From contig NZ_JAUEPH010000005.1 of assembly GCF_030403435.1 (NCBI RefSeq), positions 1 through 64,000 on the forward strand: 64,000 nucleotides of DNA. Direction: 5' to 3'. The stretch's first letter is position 1. Every line of letters begins with the position of its first letter. Source of the stretch: Algoriphagus sediminis. Its GTDB lineage: Bacteria > Bacteroidota > Bacteroidia > Cytophagales > Cyclobacteriaceae. Of the stretch, positions 29,017 to 39,900 are shown piece by piece. The notes under the pieces were generated by a model. That model was not told the origin of the DNA. It did not search any database and worked only from the letters and a program-made list of their open reading frames with translations. Both the position numbers and the translations under genes were made by a program.

Positions 29017-29045
29017 ACCATGAAATTGATTTTCATGGTTTTTTT
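29017..29045 (+). terminator. Intrinsic terminator of tRNA-like gene 1
   Basis: A nine-bp perfect stem (29017-29025 with 29031-29039), a TTGAT loop and a run of T residues lie about 35 bases after the tRNA-like 3' end. From here to the next promoter box (about 155 bases) the sequence is AT-rich and I see no gene. Confidence 0.8.
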
Positions 29046-29201
29046 ATGTCCAAATTAAACTGGAGCATTGAAGTATCTTTAAAATATCAGCTATTTTCTT
29101 GGTAGATTTTGAATTATCATTGATATATCAGCATTCAATTAAAAAAACTCTAAAAAATTGACAAAAAAGTTATCAAAATTTTAAAGAATAGGGGTTTTTG
29201 C

Positions 29202-29209
29202 TACTTTTG
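29202..29209 (+). promoter_or_regulatory. -7 box for tRNA-like gene 2
   Basis: TACTTTTG matches TAnnTTTG. The -33 region holds only a T-rich stretch without a clear TTTG. Transcription would begin near 29216, leaving a leader of about 60 nt that contains a short ATGCC/GGCAT hairpin. Confidence 0.45.
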
Positions 29210-29274
29210 AAACAACAGAGAGATCGAAATGATGATCTATCATGTCAATGCCATAAGGGCATGAAGTATAATAT

Positions 29275-29440
29275 TGTAGGATGTTGAAATTGGCAGACAA
29301 GCCCTCCTGTCTCGGGGGTGAGGAATCTGTCCCGTTTGTGTCGATCAGCTCGAAACAAATGGGACAGAGTGGGATAAAGCATATTCTGAACCGGACTATC
29401 GCCTAACTACCTCGTGGAGGTTCGAATCCTTCTCCTACAG
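29275..29440 (+). tRNA. tRNA-like RNA gene 2, GUC anticodon, very long variable arm
   Basis: The 166-nt sequence has a perfect seven-bp acceptor stem (29275-29281 with 29433-29439). Its D arm and anticodon arm are identical to copy 1 (GUC at 29309-29311). The T arm (29416-29432) and the following GCA also match copy 1. The 97-nt variable region closes with GAGG/CCTC (29320-29323 with 29410-29413). It carries a 14-bp hairpin (29326-29339 with 29355-29368) whose loop holds AGCTCG, a hexamer also present in copy 1. The shared boxes GGATAAAGC and GCCTAACTA follow. The two copies have diverged only in the arm, which argues for selection on the tRNA parts. No known RNA class was recognised. Confidence 0.6.
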
Positions 29441-29441
29441 C

Positions 29442-29472
29442 AAAGGCAGCGATTTATCGCTGCCTTTTTTTA
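29442..29472 (+). terminator. Intrinsic terminator of tRNA-like gene 2
   Basis: A GCAGCGA/TCGCTGC stem with a TTTA loop, extended by AAAGG/CCTTT and followed by T residues, starts two bases after the discriminator base. The 3' processing site would therefore lie right at the terminator. Confidence 0.85.
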
Positions 29473-29526
29473 TTTCTGAAATAAAAATTCAGGCATTTAC
29501 CTATTTTAGCCTAAGGGAGCTAAACC

Positions 29527-32500
29527 ATGAGTGAAAAAAAACTAAGAAAGATCAAAGGTCATCGCCTGAGGAAGAGTGTGCTTCGGGTGGTCATTGGTAT
29601 TCTTTTAGCTGTTCTTTTTCTTGAGTTTATCGTTTACTTTGGATCCAATTTACTCCTTGCTAACTGGGCCAGAAGAAAAGTAAACGAAGCTTCTTCTGAG
29701 ATTTATACCATCGATTTTAACCGATTAAATATATCCCTGATCCGACGTGGGGTCTTTTTAGATGGGATAGTCATGAAGCCTAATCCAGAGGCTCAGGTAC
29801 CGGAGGATCAGACCTTATTTGATTTTTCTTTAGATCAGCTGGCGCTAAAGGGATCATGGTATTCAGCGGATGAAAATATATTCTATTTGGGAAGACTGGA
29901 ATTTGATAACCCCAACGTCAAATTGACATTTTCCGAAAGCTCAGAACCCGTTGAAAGTGAAACGGATGAAACGGTGGACAGGGAGTCTCCAGTAAAATCT
30001 CTAGAAAGAGAGATTAGAAAAACTATCGAGAGTTCACCTTTAAATGCTTTGGTTATCCGGGAAATAGAAATCATCAATGCTGATCTTTTCTTTCTTAACT
30101 TTCTATCTGACAATAACCTCCAGGTACAAAACAGTAAGCTCCAGATTCAGGACGTTAATTGGACTACCCAGGAGGAATGGACCACTCCTTTTAATGCCCG
30201 TGGTTTCGAATTTGAAATGGAGAAAGGGCAATTCTTGCTTCCTGACGAGGTTCATACAATTAAAGCAAACCGAATTTTTATTTCTTCTATTGATCAACAG
30301 ATCAATCTTCAATCATTTGAAATGATTCCTGATCGGAGTAAAGAAAGTCAAGCCTATTATGAGCTTTCGCTTGATGAATTACAGCTTAAAAAAGTAGATC
30401 TCAATAGTGCTTTTCAAACTTCCGAGTTAGAAATAGAGGAAATAATCCTTAATGAACCGTCTTTTAATGTAGCCAGATCAAATAAATCACAAAATACCAG
30501 CGAACAGGGGACAACCGATCTGAATGACCTTATTGAGGGGATTCTGAACTCCATTGAAGTTCAAGAGTTGTCGGTCAATAGAGGGCAATTTGTGAGTTCT
30601 GATCTTTTGGATTCTTTAAAAAACCGAATTGAATTAGGGAATCTGGATTTCAAGATGGTAGAGTTTTACTTGGGAGATGATGTAGCCAAAAAGGAGAATC
30701 AGTTTTTTTATGGAGATGATGCATCTATGGCTATTCGTGATGTGGAGGTCTATCTTTCAGATGGTGTGCATAAAATTCAGGGCGAAAGTGTAGCGGTAAA
30801 CAGTTTTACAAACCAGATAGCAGTAAAAGGATTCAAGATATCTCCACGAGATTCTGTATTTATCGAAACCGATCCAAGATTATTACTTAAGGTAGAACTT
30901 CCAGAACTGAAAATTGACGGGGCAGACCTTAAGCGGTTTTACAACGATGGTATTTTTGATGTATCCACAATTCGGATGGATAACCCTCAGGTGGAGATAG
31001 TAGAGAATGAGAGTGTTCTGGTGCAAACCTCCGAAAATAAAGCCCCAATTAATGAGTTGCTTGAAGGTTACATGCGGGAGTTAAGGGTTAAGTCTTTTGA
31101 CTTAAATGATGGAGTTATCTCCTTTTCAAACTCCTCTGGAATTAGAAATCAAGATTTAGGTTTCGATAGGTTTAGCCTTTTGCTTGAAGATATTTTTATT
31201 GAACCCGAAAAGGTCAATAATACGCGGGAATTTTTCCTCGCCAATGAGCTTGTCCTGGACATGGACAATTATAGGCTAAAATTAAAAGATAATATACATG
31301 AGTTTTCTGCCACAAAAGTCATCATTGATTCTAAAAATGATCGTGTTGAATTACAAGGTTTTCGCATTACTCCGCCAGATTCTTCCCAGGTAAAAGGCCT
31401 TTTGAACATCTATGATAAAACAGCAGTCATGGACATGGATGTGCCTTATTTTGCAGTAGAGGATATAGATCTAAAGAAGGCTTTCTTCGAAGAAACTTTA
31501 GAAATAGGCTTATTGACCATTCCTTCTTCATCAATCAGTCTAGAAAGATATGGCAAAAGACCAAAAACTTCTACAGGGACTATTTCTTCTGATAATGATT
31601 TAGAATCATTACTAACCCAATACTTCAAGTCTATAACTATCGATTCTTTGAATTTTTTGGAAGGAGATCTTGAATATCAGAATTTCTCTGGTTCAAAGTC
31701 GATTTCTATCACGGAGGATGACCTTAGTTTGGCCCTGAAGAATTTTCATGTGGAGAGGGGTTTGCCACAAGGTCCTGATCAAACTTTTTTCTCAGATGAA
31801 ATTGATATAAGCTTTAAAGATTACGCTTTTAGCCTGGCAGGAGGCAATTACACTGTGCTTACAAATAACATAAGGTATAATTCTAAAGCTGAGAGAATAA
31901 ATATTGATAATCTTACCCTAAGGCCATCTCCTAGTTTGGAAAGTAAGGTTATTTTGAATGTGGGGCTTCCTGAAGTCGTCCTTGAAGGAGTGAATATCGA
32001 TCGCTTCCTTTTCGATAATATCCTTGAACTAAGAAAGTTAAAGGTGGTAGGAAGTGACCTGAACCTAGAATTGAACCCAGCACTTAGATCTGCTTCCTCA
32101 GCGGATTCCTTGCCTCGTGGAAATGGGCCTGAATTACCTCCATCTATAGATAAAATTCTAATCGACAGTGTTGAAGCAGATCAATCATTTTTGCAGCTAC
32201 AGTATCTATTGGGGGAGACTGATATTCAATCCATAGAAACCAGGTTTGACCTTCTGGTTCAGGGCTTTAATCTGGACTCAATCTCTGCATCTGAGGAGAA
32301 TATTTCCAGCTTGTTTGACCAAATTACTATTGATCTACAGGATTTTTCCTTTGCCCTTCCGGACAGCATCCACACCCTGAAATTCTCTGAACTGGAGTTG
32401 AATACTGCCACTGATGAGTCTGTATTTAAGGATTTTCAGGTGATACCTAATAGCATATCAGGCCATTCTGGAAAGCCCATTATCTCAGCTCAGATTCCTT

Positions 32501-33909
32501 TTTTGGCGGTGCAAAACAATAAGCTGGCAAGTATCCTGGGTAGCCAAACGTTTAATATCACACAGGTTAAGCTCACTGACCCGGAAGTCTTTATTTATCT
32601 GGATAAGGAGGCTCCTGTGAAAGATGAAAATTCTTTGGCGAAGCCAAAGAAAGAGCAGAGCACGGAGGGTCTCATAAGTTCTATTTTGCTGGATGATGTG
32701 CTTTTAGAAAATGGGGGAATTCAGATTTTCAACAAGGAAAATCAGCCAATTCCGAAGCTTAATTTTAATAATGTAAATGTTACCCTAAAGGATTTAAATC
32801 TTGAGCTTTTAGGGGGCAAACAGGAAATGGGAGCCGATTTCTTTTTGGACCAAAACCTTGATCTTTCTCTTGCTAACTACACCATTTTTACCAGTGATAG
32901 TTTAAATAAGCTTACAGTTGGGAAGGTAACTTTTAAGGATGAATCTGTGGAGCTTGCTGATATTTGGTTTAGACCAGCCTTGGGCAGATACGAATACTTA
33001 AGAAAAATTGGTTTTCAGACAGATGCAATAGAAGCAAAGGTTAGTGGAGTTATTCTTGACCAAATTGATTTCGATGTTTTGGCTGAATCAAGGAAGGTCA
33101 GGGCAGGTAATCTATTAGTGGATAGCTTGTCCATGGATATTTTTAGGGATAAGAGACTTCCTCTGAAAGAAGGAGTGGTCAAGCCCATGCCACAGGAATT
33201 GATGCAGAATTTTCCGATTTATGTGGAATTAGATTCTGTAATCGTGAAAAATTCCCAGATCCGATATCAGGAGTTTGTGCCCAAATCTAGCCTGGTGGGG
33301 ACTTTACAATTCGAGGACATCAACGCATCCATAGCCCCATTTATCTTGACACCTGACACCATAGCCTATCCTCTGAAAAAAGCAAGAATGTATGCAGAAG
33401 CATTAGTGGAAGGGCAGGGGGATGTCCGATTAGATGTAGACATGAAATTCGAGGCTCCTTATGAGATGGCTGTGGATGTTCGACTTGGTGCTTTTGATCT
33501 TACCAATGCCAATGATATTCTCACGCGTACTTCATTCATAGGAGTGAAGTCTGGTCAGGTTACCGATGGGAAATGGAAGTTTAAAATCAATGAGAATGAA
33601 GCCTGGGGGCGAATGAAGTTTTTTTATGAAGATTTAAAAGTTGAATTTTTAGATACTTTGACCCTTTTACCTGGAAAGGGAAAACTTAGCTTATACACTT
33701 TTGCAGCGAATACAGCTTTAAAGAATAAAAACCCTAGAGGCCTATTTAAAAAGAAGGTTTCCCGGAAGATTTATTACCAAAGAGACAAATCAAAATTCAT
33801 CTTCGCCGGATGGTGGAAGGCTACATTTAGCGGTCTTAAATCTTCTGTGGGACTAGGTAGAACCAATGCTCCAGCTAGAAAAGAGGATGAATTTTTCGAG
33901 TTCGAATAG
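29527..33909 (+). CDS. Large AsmA-like (DUF748-type) envelope protein with seven tandem modules
   Basis: This 1460-residue protein has a basic N-terminus, one transmembrane helix (about 17-40) and a very long periplasmic part. Modules of about 165-185 residues begin near residues 171, 336, 508, 693, 871, 1044 and 1224. Most modules contain an 'ELxVxSxxLNxGxIxF'-like strand, then 'SDxIxLxxxxYxLxDxIHxfxA' and 'NSKxDRVxLxxFxLxP' elements. This architecture, together with the C-terminal strand pattern, resembles AsmA/YhdP/TamB-type envelope proteins, some of which bridge the two membranes to move lipids. The family assignment is from fold pattern and layout, not a clear motif. It ends one base before the convergent giant gene. 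Confidence 0.7.
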   Translation: MSEKKLRKIKGHRLRKSVLRVVIGILLAVLFLEFIVYFGSNLLLANWARRKVNEASSEIYTIDFNRLNISLIRRGVFLDGIVMKPNPEAQVPEDQTLFDFSLDQLALKGSWYSADENIFYLGRLEFDNPNVKLTFSESSEPVESETDETVDRESPVKSLEREIRKTIESSPLNALVIREIEIINADLFFLNFLSDNNLQVQNSKLQIQDVNWTTQEEWTTPFNARGFEFEMEKGQFLLPDEVHTIKANRIFISSIDQQINLQSFEMIPDRSKESQAYYELSLDELQLKKVDLNSAFQTSELEIEEIILNEPSFNVARSNKSQNTSEQGTTDLNDLIEGILNSIEVQELSVNRGQFVSSDLLDSLKNRIELGNLDFKMVEFYLGDDVAKKENQFFYGDDASMAIRDVEVYLSDGVHKIQGESVAVNSFTNQIAVKGFKISPRDSVFIETDPRLLLKVELPELKIDGADLKRFYNDGIFDVSTIRMDNPQVEIVENESVLVQTSENKAPINELLEGYMRELRVKSFDLNDGVISFSNSSGIRNQDLGFDRFSLLLEDIFIEPEKVNNTREFFLANELVLDMDNYRLKLKDNIHEFSATKVIIDSKNDRVELQGFRITPPDSSQVKGLLNIYDKTAVMDMDVPYFAVEDIDLKKAFFEETLEIGLLTIPSSSISLERYGKRPKTSTGTISSDNDLESLLTQYFKSITIDSLNFLEGDLEYQNFSGSKSISITEDDLSLALKNFHVERGLPQGPDQTFFSDEIDISFKDYAFSLAGGNYTVLTNNIRYNSKAERINIDNLTLRPSPSLESKVILNVGLPEVVLEGVNIDRFLFDNILELRKLKVVGSDLNLELNPALRSASSADSLPRGNGPELPPSIDKILIDSVEADQSFLQLQYLLGETDIQSIETRFDLLVQGFNLDSISASEENISSLFDQITIDLQDFSFALPDSIHTLKFSELELNTATDESVFKDFQVIPNSISGHSGKPIISAQIPFLAVQNNKLASILGSQTFNITQVKLTDPEVFIYLDKEAPVKDENSLAKPKKEQSTEGLISSILLDDVLLENGGIQIFNKENQPIPKLNFNNVNVTLKDLNLELLGGKQEMGADFFLDQNLDLSLANYTIFTSDSLNKLTVGKVTFKDESVELADIWFRPALGRYEYLRKIGFQTDAIEAKVSGVILDQIDFDVLAESRKVRAGNLLVDSLSMDIFRDKRLPLKEGVVKPMPQELMQNFPIYVELDSVIVKNSQIRYQEFVPKSSLVGTLQFEDINASIAPFILTPDTIAYPLKKARMYAEALVEGQGDVRLDVDMKFEAPYEMAVDVRLGAFDLTNANDILTRTSFIGVKSGQVTDGKWKFKINENEAWGRMKFFYEDLKVEFLDTLTLLPGKGKLSLYTFAANTALKNKNPRGLFKKKVSRKIYYQRDKSKFIFAGWWKATFSGLKSSVGLGRTNAPARKEDEFFEFE
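30040..33330 (+). repeat. Coding repeats of the AsmA-like protein (seven diverged modules)
   Basis: Module starts lie near bases 30040, 30535, 31050, 31605, 32140, 32660 and 33200. They are recognised by recurring protein phrases such as LNALVIREIEIINADLFFLN, INELLEGYMRELRVKSFDLN and EGLISSILLDDVLLENGGI. Identity is low at the protein level and negligible at the DNA level, so these are old duplications. Positions are approximate. Confidence 0.6.
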
Positions 33910-33910
33910 C

Positions 33911-36900
33911 TTACCTTTTTAGGATTACCTTATGGTATTCTATTTGTTCACCCCATGAAATTTCAATGGTATAAACACCTGCGGCAAGATTTCTGAAATA
34001 TTGAGTCACTTGTGCTCCCATCGTAGTCATATCATCTACTTCGATGATCACATAATCTCCGGTTGGCGAAATAATTCTAAGCGTAATCTCTTCGTCCTCA
34101 TATAAGGATGGTTCCAGAAGCGCGAAATTAATCGGATCTCCAGTCGTTGGGTTTGGATAGACTCTCCATCGTGTGATTCCTGGAAGTGGTTCCACTTGAA
34201 TCGCTCTGGTTTCGCTATATGTAAAGTCTCCATCTTCATCATATTGCTTCAGCCTATAGAAGATATCTCCACCGGCAGGAGGTAGGTTTAGATCTCTGAA
34301 GTCATACATTTGAACCTGATCTGAATATCCGGCACCTTCTACTTCACCGATGATTTCCCAATCCTTGGCAGCATTCAGAGATCGCTGAATTTCAAATCGA
34401 TCATTTTCCCATTCTTGGGCAGTGGCCCAAGTCAAGTCACCTGATCGTAGCGCCTCATTATGCTCTGCTTCGAAGTAGAGGAATTCAACGGGTAGGATAC
34501 GGAAGTTAGGGTAGCGAATGTAAACCACGCCTTGGAAACCATTACTTCCTCCGGTTCTTCCCGCTCCACCACCAGAACCATAGGTAGTTGCAGGTAGACC
34601 AACACCAGTATTGTTACCACGTCCTCCAGCATAGAATTGCGATGCGCCATCGGAATACGGGCTTCCTCCCAATCCTGGTTCGTTCACGGTAGCTCCAGAA
34701 GATGTTCCTCCTCCACCAGCTCCATAGAACAGATCTTCTCCTGAAATTCCTTGAATAAACCCATTTCCTCCATTGCCAGCGCTCACGAGAGATGCATCAC
34801 CAGAGCCGTCACCGCCACCTGTAGTAGCTCCACCACCTCCTGCACCTGAGGCACTAGAACCCTGAGCAAATGCTGCACCACCTTCGTTTCCATCAGGAGA
34901 AGCAATACCTCCTCCAGAAGTATCACCACCGAAAGCAGCTCCACCCCCTCCAGAAGCGCCATCACGTCCTGCTCTGGAAGTTGGACTCGAACTTGAAGAG
35001 CCACCGCCGCCGCCACCTGCAACGCTAATATTTGAGAAAGTATTTCCTCCGGCATAATCAAAGCTTGGACCTGTGAAAGAAGAGCCTTCACCATCACCAC
35101 CCTGTTGATTTGGATTCGTGGAGCCTATTCCCTGACCACCAGGTGACACCTGGAATACAGCTCCTTGCAAACCAGGATTTCCATTCATTGTAATTCCTGT
35201 GTAATTCTGATAGAAGACGCCACCGCCACCACCGCCGCCGGCTGCATCTCCGAAGCCACCGCCGCCACCGCCGCCAACAACAAGAACCTCAAATTCATCA
35301 AGTCCTTCTGGAACGGTCCATTGGCATTCCCCGGTAAATCGGATTACAGTGTATCCTTCAGAGTCTGTGTATTGAGTTACAGCTCCTGAATCCGTGCAGG
35401 ATGGATCGTCAGGGCATTCATAGGTAATCAAGAATCTGCCGTCAGGACCCGTAACACTTACAATGGCTTGAGCCAATCTGTCTGCATCTGGCTCCGTGTC
35501 TGGCAGTTCCGTTGCATAAATATTATCAGAAGCATCATACACTAAGAATATCTGTCCTCCTGGAGTGACATTCATAGTTTGTGAAGCTGTATTACCTCCT
35601 GTACCATTTCCAAATACCTCGATGGTAATTTCTGATACTCCGGCTAGAACCGAATAGGTTGCATTTCCGTCAGATTCTAAGAATTCCGTACTACAAGAAG
35701 CTCCAAATTCCGCAGTGTTGTTGTTTGGTGGAGTATATGGACAAAGGTCAGTGATTTCCCTAATAGAGTTAATGGTAAGGACACTGGTTCCTCCATTAGT
35801 GTATGGAGGCGAGTCAAAGGTGAATTGACCTGCAGTAGTTACAGTCACCGAAATAGTCTGGTCTGAACCAGCATTGGTTCCCGTGATGCTATAATTAATT
35901 TCATAATCACCAGGTGCCAATTCATTGCTGAATACAGTAAATGTCGACGTGTAAGGCGGAGAAGAACCTTGAGGAGGGTCTTGAACATCAATACTGATAA
36001 TTGGGTAGGTTGGATTGTCAACCGTGATGGTTCCAGTTGCATTCAAATCTCCACAGCCTCCGGTTAATGGAATACTATAATTGAATGTACCAACTTCTGC
36101 AGGCGTTCCGGAAATAGTGATGTCTCCAGTCGTCGAATTAAATGAAGCGCTAATTCCTAATGGGAGACCATTGGCCCCTTCGACTCCAGCATTTTCTATT
36201 CCAGTAGCTCCTGTAGAATTATGAATGATTGTCACTGGTTGCGGTGTATCAAAACACAGCGGTGGATCTGGATTCACTGGGGTAACTGTGTTTTCAGGGA
36301 GAATAGTCACCGTGACAGCAGGAGTAGGATCAGATTCGCAATCCACACCATTTAAGGTGGAAACCGTAATTCTCTGGAATTCGGTAGTCTCTGTTAATGC
36401 AGGCGAGTCATAGGTTTCTCCTGTTGCTCCTGAAATGGTAGTCCATAGTGGATTTGTGGTTGAATTTCTAAACTGCCAGATGTAACTGATATTTCCATCC
36501 CCTGCACCTGATTCTGTGCTTATAAATGCTGCAGGGTCATCTCCAGGGCAAATACTTTGATCAGCTGCAATTGTTCCAGCAATTGGTTCTGTCTGTATGG
36601 TGATTGTCACAGGATCTGTTGCAGGTCCTTCACAACTATTCGTTCCAACTGTTGAAATAGTATATCTTCTATACTGGGTAGCTTCAGTTAATACTGGTGG
36701 GTCATAGTCCGCTCCTGATGGATTACCAGGAACATCCACCCAATTCGGTGTGGTAAGATCTGTATTCATTTCCCATCTGTAGGAAATGACTGCACCCGCA
36801 TCCTGTGGGGTATAAACACTACCAGTTATGGTAGCTGGGGTATCACCCAGACACACGGTTTGGTCACTGGCTATGGTTCCTTCATCTGGAACATCCCTTA

Positions 36901-39900
36901 CCACTATCAAACCTTCCACACGTACTTGCTGACAAGATCCAGTGGTAAAGACCTCATAGGTATAGTCTCCAGGTGTAGTTGGAGAGCCTGTTATCCTCAA
37001 ATTCACTCCATTCCAAATGGCTGTAACACCTGGCGGTAAATTAGTAACTACTGGACCACTTAGTCCACCTCCTACATCGTAGGTAATGTCTATAATTGGT
37101 GAATCCTGACAAACAACCTGGCTATCATCAGTTCCTGGGTCTGAGGTTAATCTAATAAATGGTGAAAGCGTGCCAAAAGAGATATCATCTAAACCGAAGT
37201 CATTTCCACCAAGGGTTGTGTTCAAATTCACAATTTCAATTACGGCGGTTGTCGCAGTTCCTGAACTCCAGCTTGGATCAGATCTAAATTCTCTCCAGTT
37301 ATCTAGTCCTACTTCAGCATCACTTGTTGGTTCAGGAGCAGAAGATAAGTCTAAGACAGTTCCGACTAATTGGCCATTGATTTTAAATTGGAGCCTTGCA
37401 TTTGATGCTGGGTTTAGATTCATGGCCCATGCAGAGAAATAGTATTCTGTAAATTGCTCTACCGGTACAGTTTGTCGCCAAATTACAGGCTGTCTTAATG
37501 GAGTCCCTATGAGTTCTCCACCATTCACCATCATAAAATTCCTGTCGCCAGTGGCATTGTTTGTATGATCTCTTCCATAAAATGCCGAGTGATAACCTGG
37601 TGGAGTGGTTGTGGTATTACCCTGCGCATTAATATTTACTGCATAGTAGCCTTCAGGCCATAACCCTGTGTTCGGGTCGCCTGAAACATAGTAGGCCTGG
37701 TTTTGGGTATATTCAGTGAAGAAACTTGGATTAGCTGGATCAAAATTGGTGAATGATCCATCAACGATTAATTCTTCAGCAACACTTAAAGATGCAGTAG
37801 CCGTACAACCATCAGGAGATGTAGCAGTAACAGAATAAAGCCCTGCCAAATCCACTTGTATGGAGGGAGTGGTTTCTCCAGTACTCCACTCAAAAGTCGT
37901 TCCCGTAACAGCCGAACTAGCTACTAATACCACCTCACCGTCTACAGCACAATAGTCAGCCTGAAGGGTAATTTCAGGAGTTGGATCTACTGAAATGGTA
38001 AAGGATTCGGATGGCCCGGTACAACCATTCACCGTAGGTGTTACTATAATTTCAGCGTCTATGGTAGCTGATGTAGTATTCTGAGTTACGAAAGAAGGAA
38101 TATTTCCAGAACCAGCTGCCGCTAGGCCAATTTCAGGATTGCTATTTGTCCAGTTGTAGACCACACCGGCAACCCCATTCCCGGTGAAATTAACTGCTGT
38201 CGTTGATGGACCAGCACATCCTATATTTTGATCTGGTACTGGATCTACTGTTGGAATTGCTCGGACTAATACATCCACGTCAAAAGGGTTTCCAGCGCAT
38301 CCATCAGGGGTGGTAGGAGTGACGGTATATGTCACTACCTGATCCACTATGGAGGTGTTGGTCAATAACTGGGATATATTGGTTTGTGGATTGGACTCAT
38401 CAGCTTCACCTGTAACATCAGGGTTGTCTATGACGGTCCAGGTATAGGTAGTTCCAGCAGGAACAAAACCATTAGTTCCATCCACTGGTGTAACGGTAAA
38501 GCTGGCTCCGCAACTGATCGTGGTACCTGTAATGTCAGAAATTACAGGGATCACATTGATCAATGTAGAATTACTTACTGCTGAAACTGCAGTACATCCA
38601 TTTGCATTCGAGTAATTCACGGAAACATTTTTTGTGCCTTCTGTCAGCCAGACCAAAGTAACCGAATTGTCATTTGATCCTATACCTCCTGCTGTAATGT
38701 TGTAATCTGTACCAGCCGATCCAGGTAGATTCCAGATATAATTTGTTTGTCCAGCCTCCGTGGTATAAGTTACAGGAGTACCTATGCAGAGGTCTGAAGT
38801 CGGAGCCTCCGTGAATGTTGGCACAGGTAGGGCATCAACATCAATGCTATTTGAAATAGCTGTTGCCGCCGTGCAATTGTTTGAATTACTATAATTTACA
38901 GAGACATCTTTGGTACCAGCAGACAACCAAGTTAAGGTAACAGAGTTATCAAACGGCCCAATTCCACCCGAAGTGATGGTATAGTCCGTGCCTGCTACAC
39001 CGGGTACAGACCAAGCATAATTATCTTGACCTGGTTGGGTGGTATAAGTTACAGTAGTCCCAATGCAGACATCAGAAGTAGGTTCTGTTGTGAATGTAGG
39101 TGCTGGGAGAGAATTTACAAATGTAGTGTTTACAACTGCAGCAGCGGCAGAGCAATTATTCGAATTAGTGTAATTAACCGATACATCTTTGGTGCCTGAA
39201 GTTAACCAAGTAAGTGTTACCGTATCATCTGTTGTTCCTCCACCAGCCGTGATATTAAAATCGGTTCCAGCTGATCCAGGTATAGTCCAAACATAATTCG
39301 ATTGACCCGATTCGGTGGCATAGGTCACAGAAGTTCCCACACAAACCTCAATAGGAGGCTCAGTGATGAATGTTGGGTTAGGAAGAGCGTTTACAATTGT
39401 CGAATTAACTACAGCAGTAGCAGCAGAACAATTATCAGAATTGCTATAATTGATGGAAACATCCTTAGTGCCGTCCGATAACCAGGTAAGGGTAACCGTA
39501 TTACTTGTACTACCAATTCCGCCCGCAGTAATAGAGTAATCTGTTCCTGCGGTTCCGGGGATATTCCAATCATAATTAGATTGACCTGCCTCGGTTGTAT
39601 AGGTTACCGAAGTCCCAACACAAACCTCAGCGGGAGGTGCAGTGGTAAATGTTGGTGTCGGCAATGTATTTACTATGGTAGAATTGATTGTTGCAGTGGC
39701 AGCGGCACAATTATCGGCATTAGTATAATTAACCGAAACGTCTTTAGCCCCAGCGCTTAGCCATGTTAGAGTCACCGAATTATCAGTACCGCTAATTCCG
39801 CCAGAGGTTATATTATAATCTGAGCCGGCTGTTCCAGGTACATTCCATACATAATTGGTTTGTCCAGACTCTGTCGTATAGGTCACTGAAGTTCCAACAC

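Noticed and set aside
28855..29440. Group I or group II intron inside a tRNA
   Set aside because: The extra sequence is only 50-90 nt, sits in the variable region rather than the anticodon loop and lacks the intron core motifs, so a self-splicing intron is not supported.
28855..29440. tmRNA (ssrA)
   Set aside because: There is no tag-peptide frame ending in a stop inside the RNA, an anticodon arm is present, and the acceptor lacks the G3:U70 Ala identity pair.
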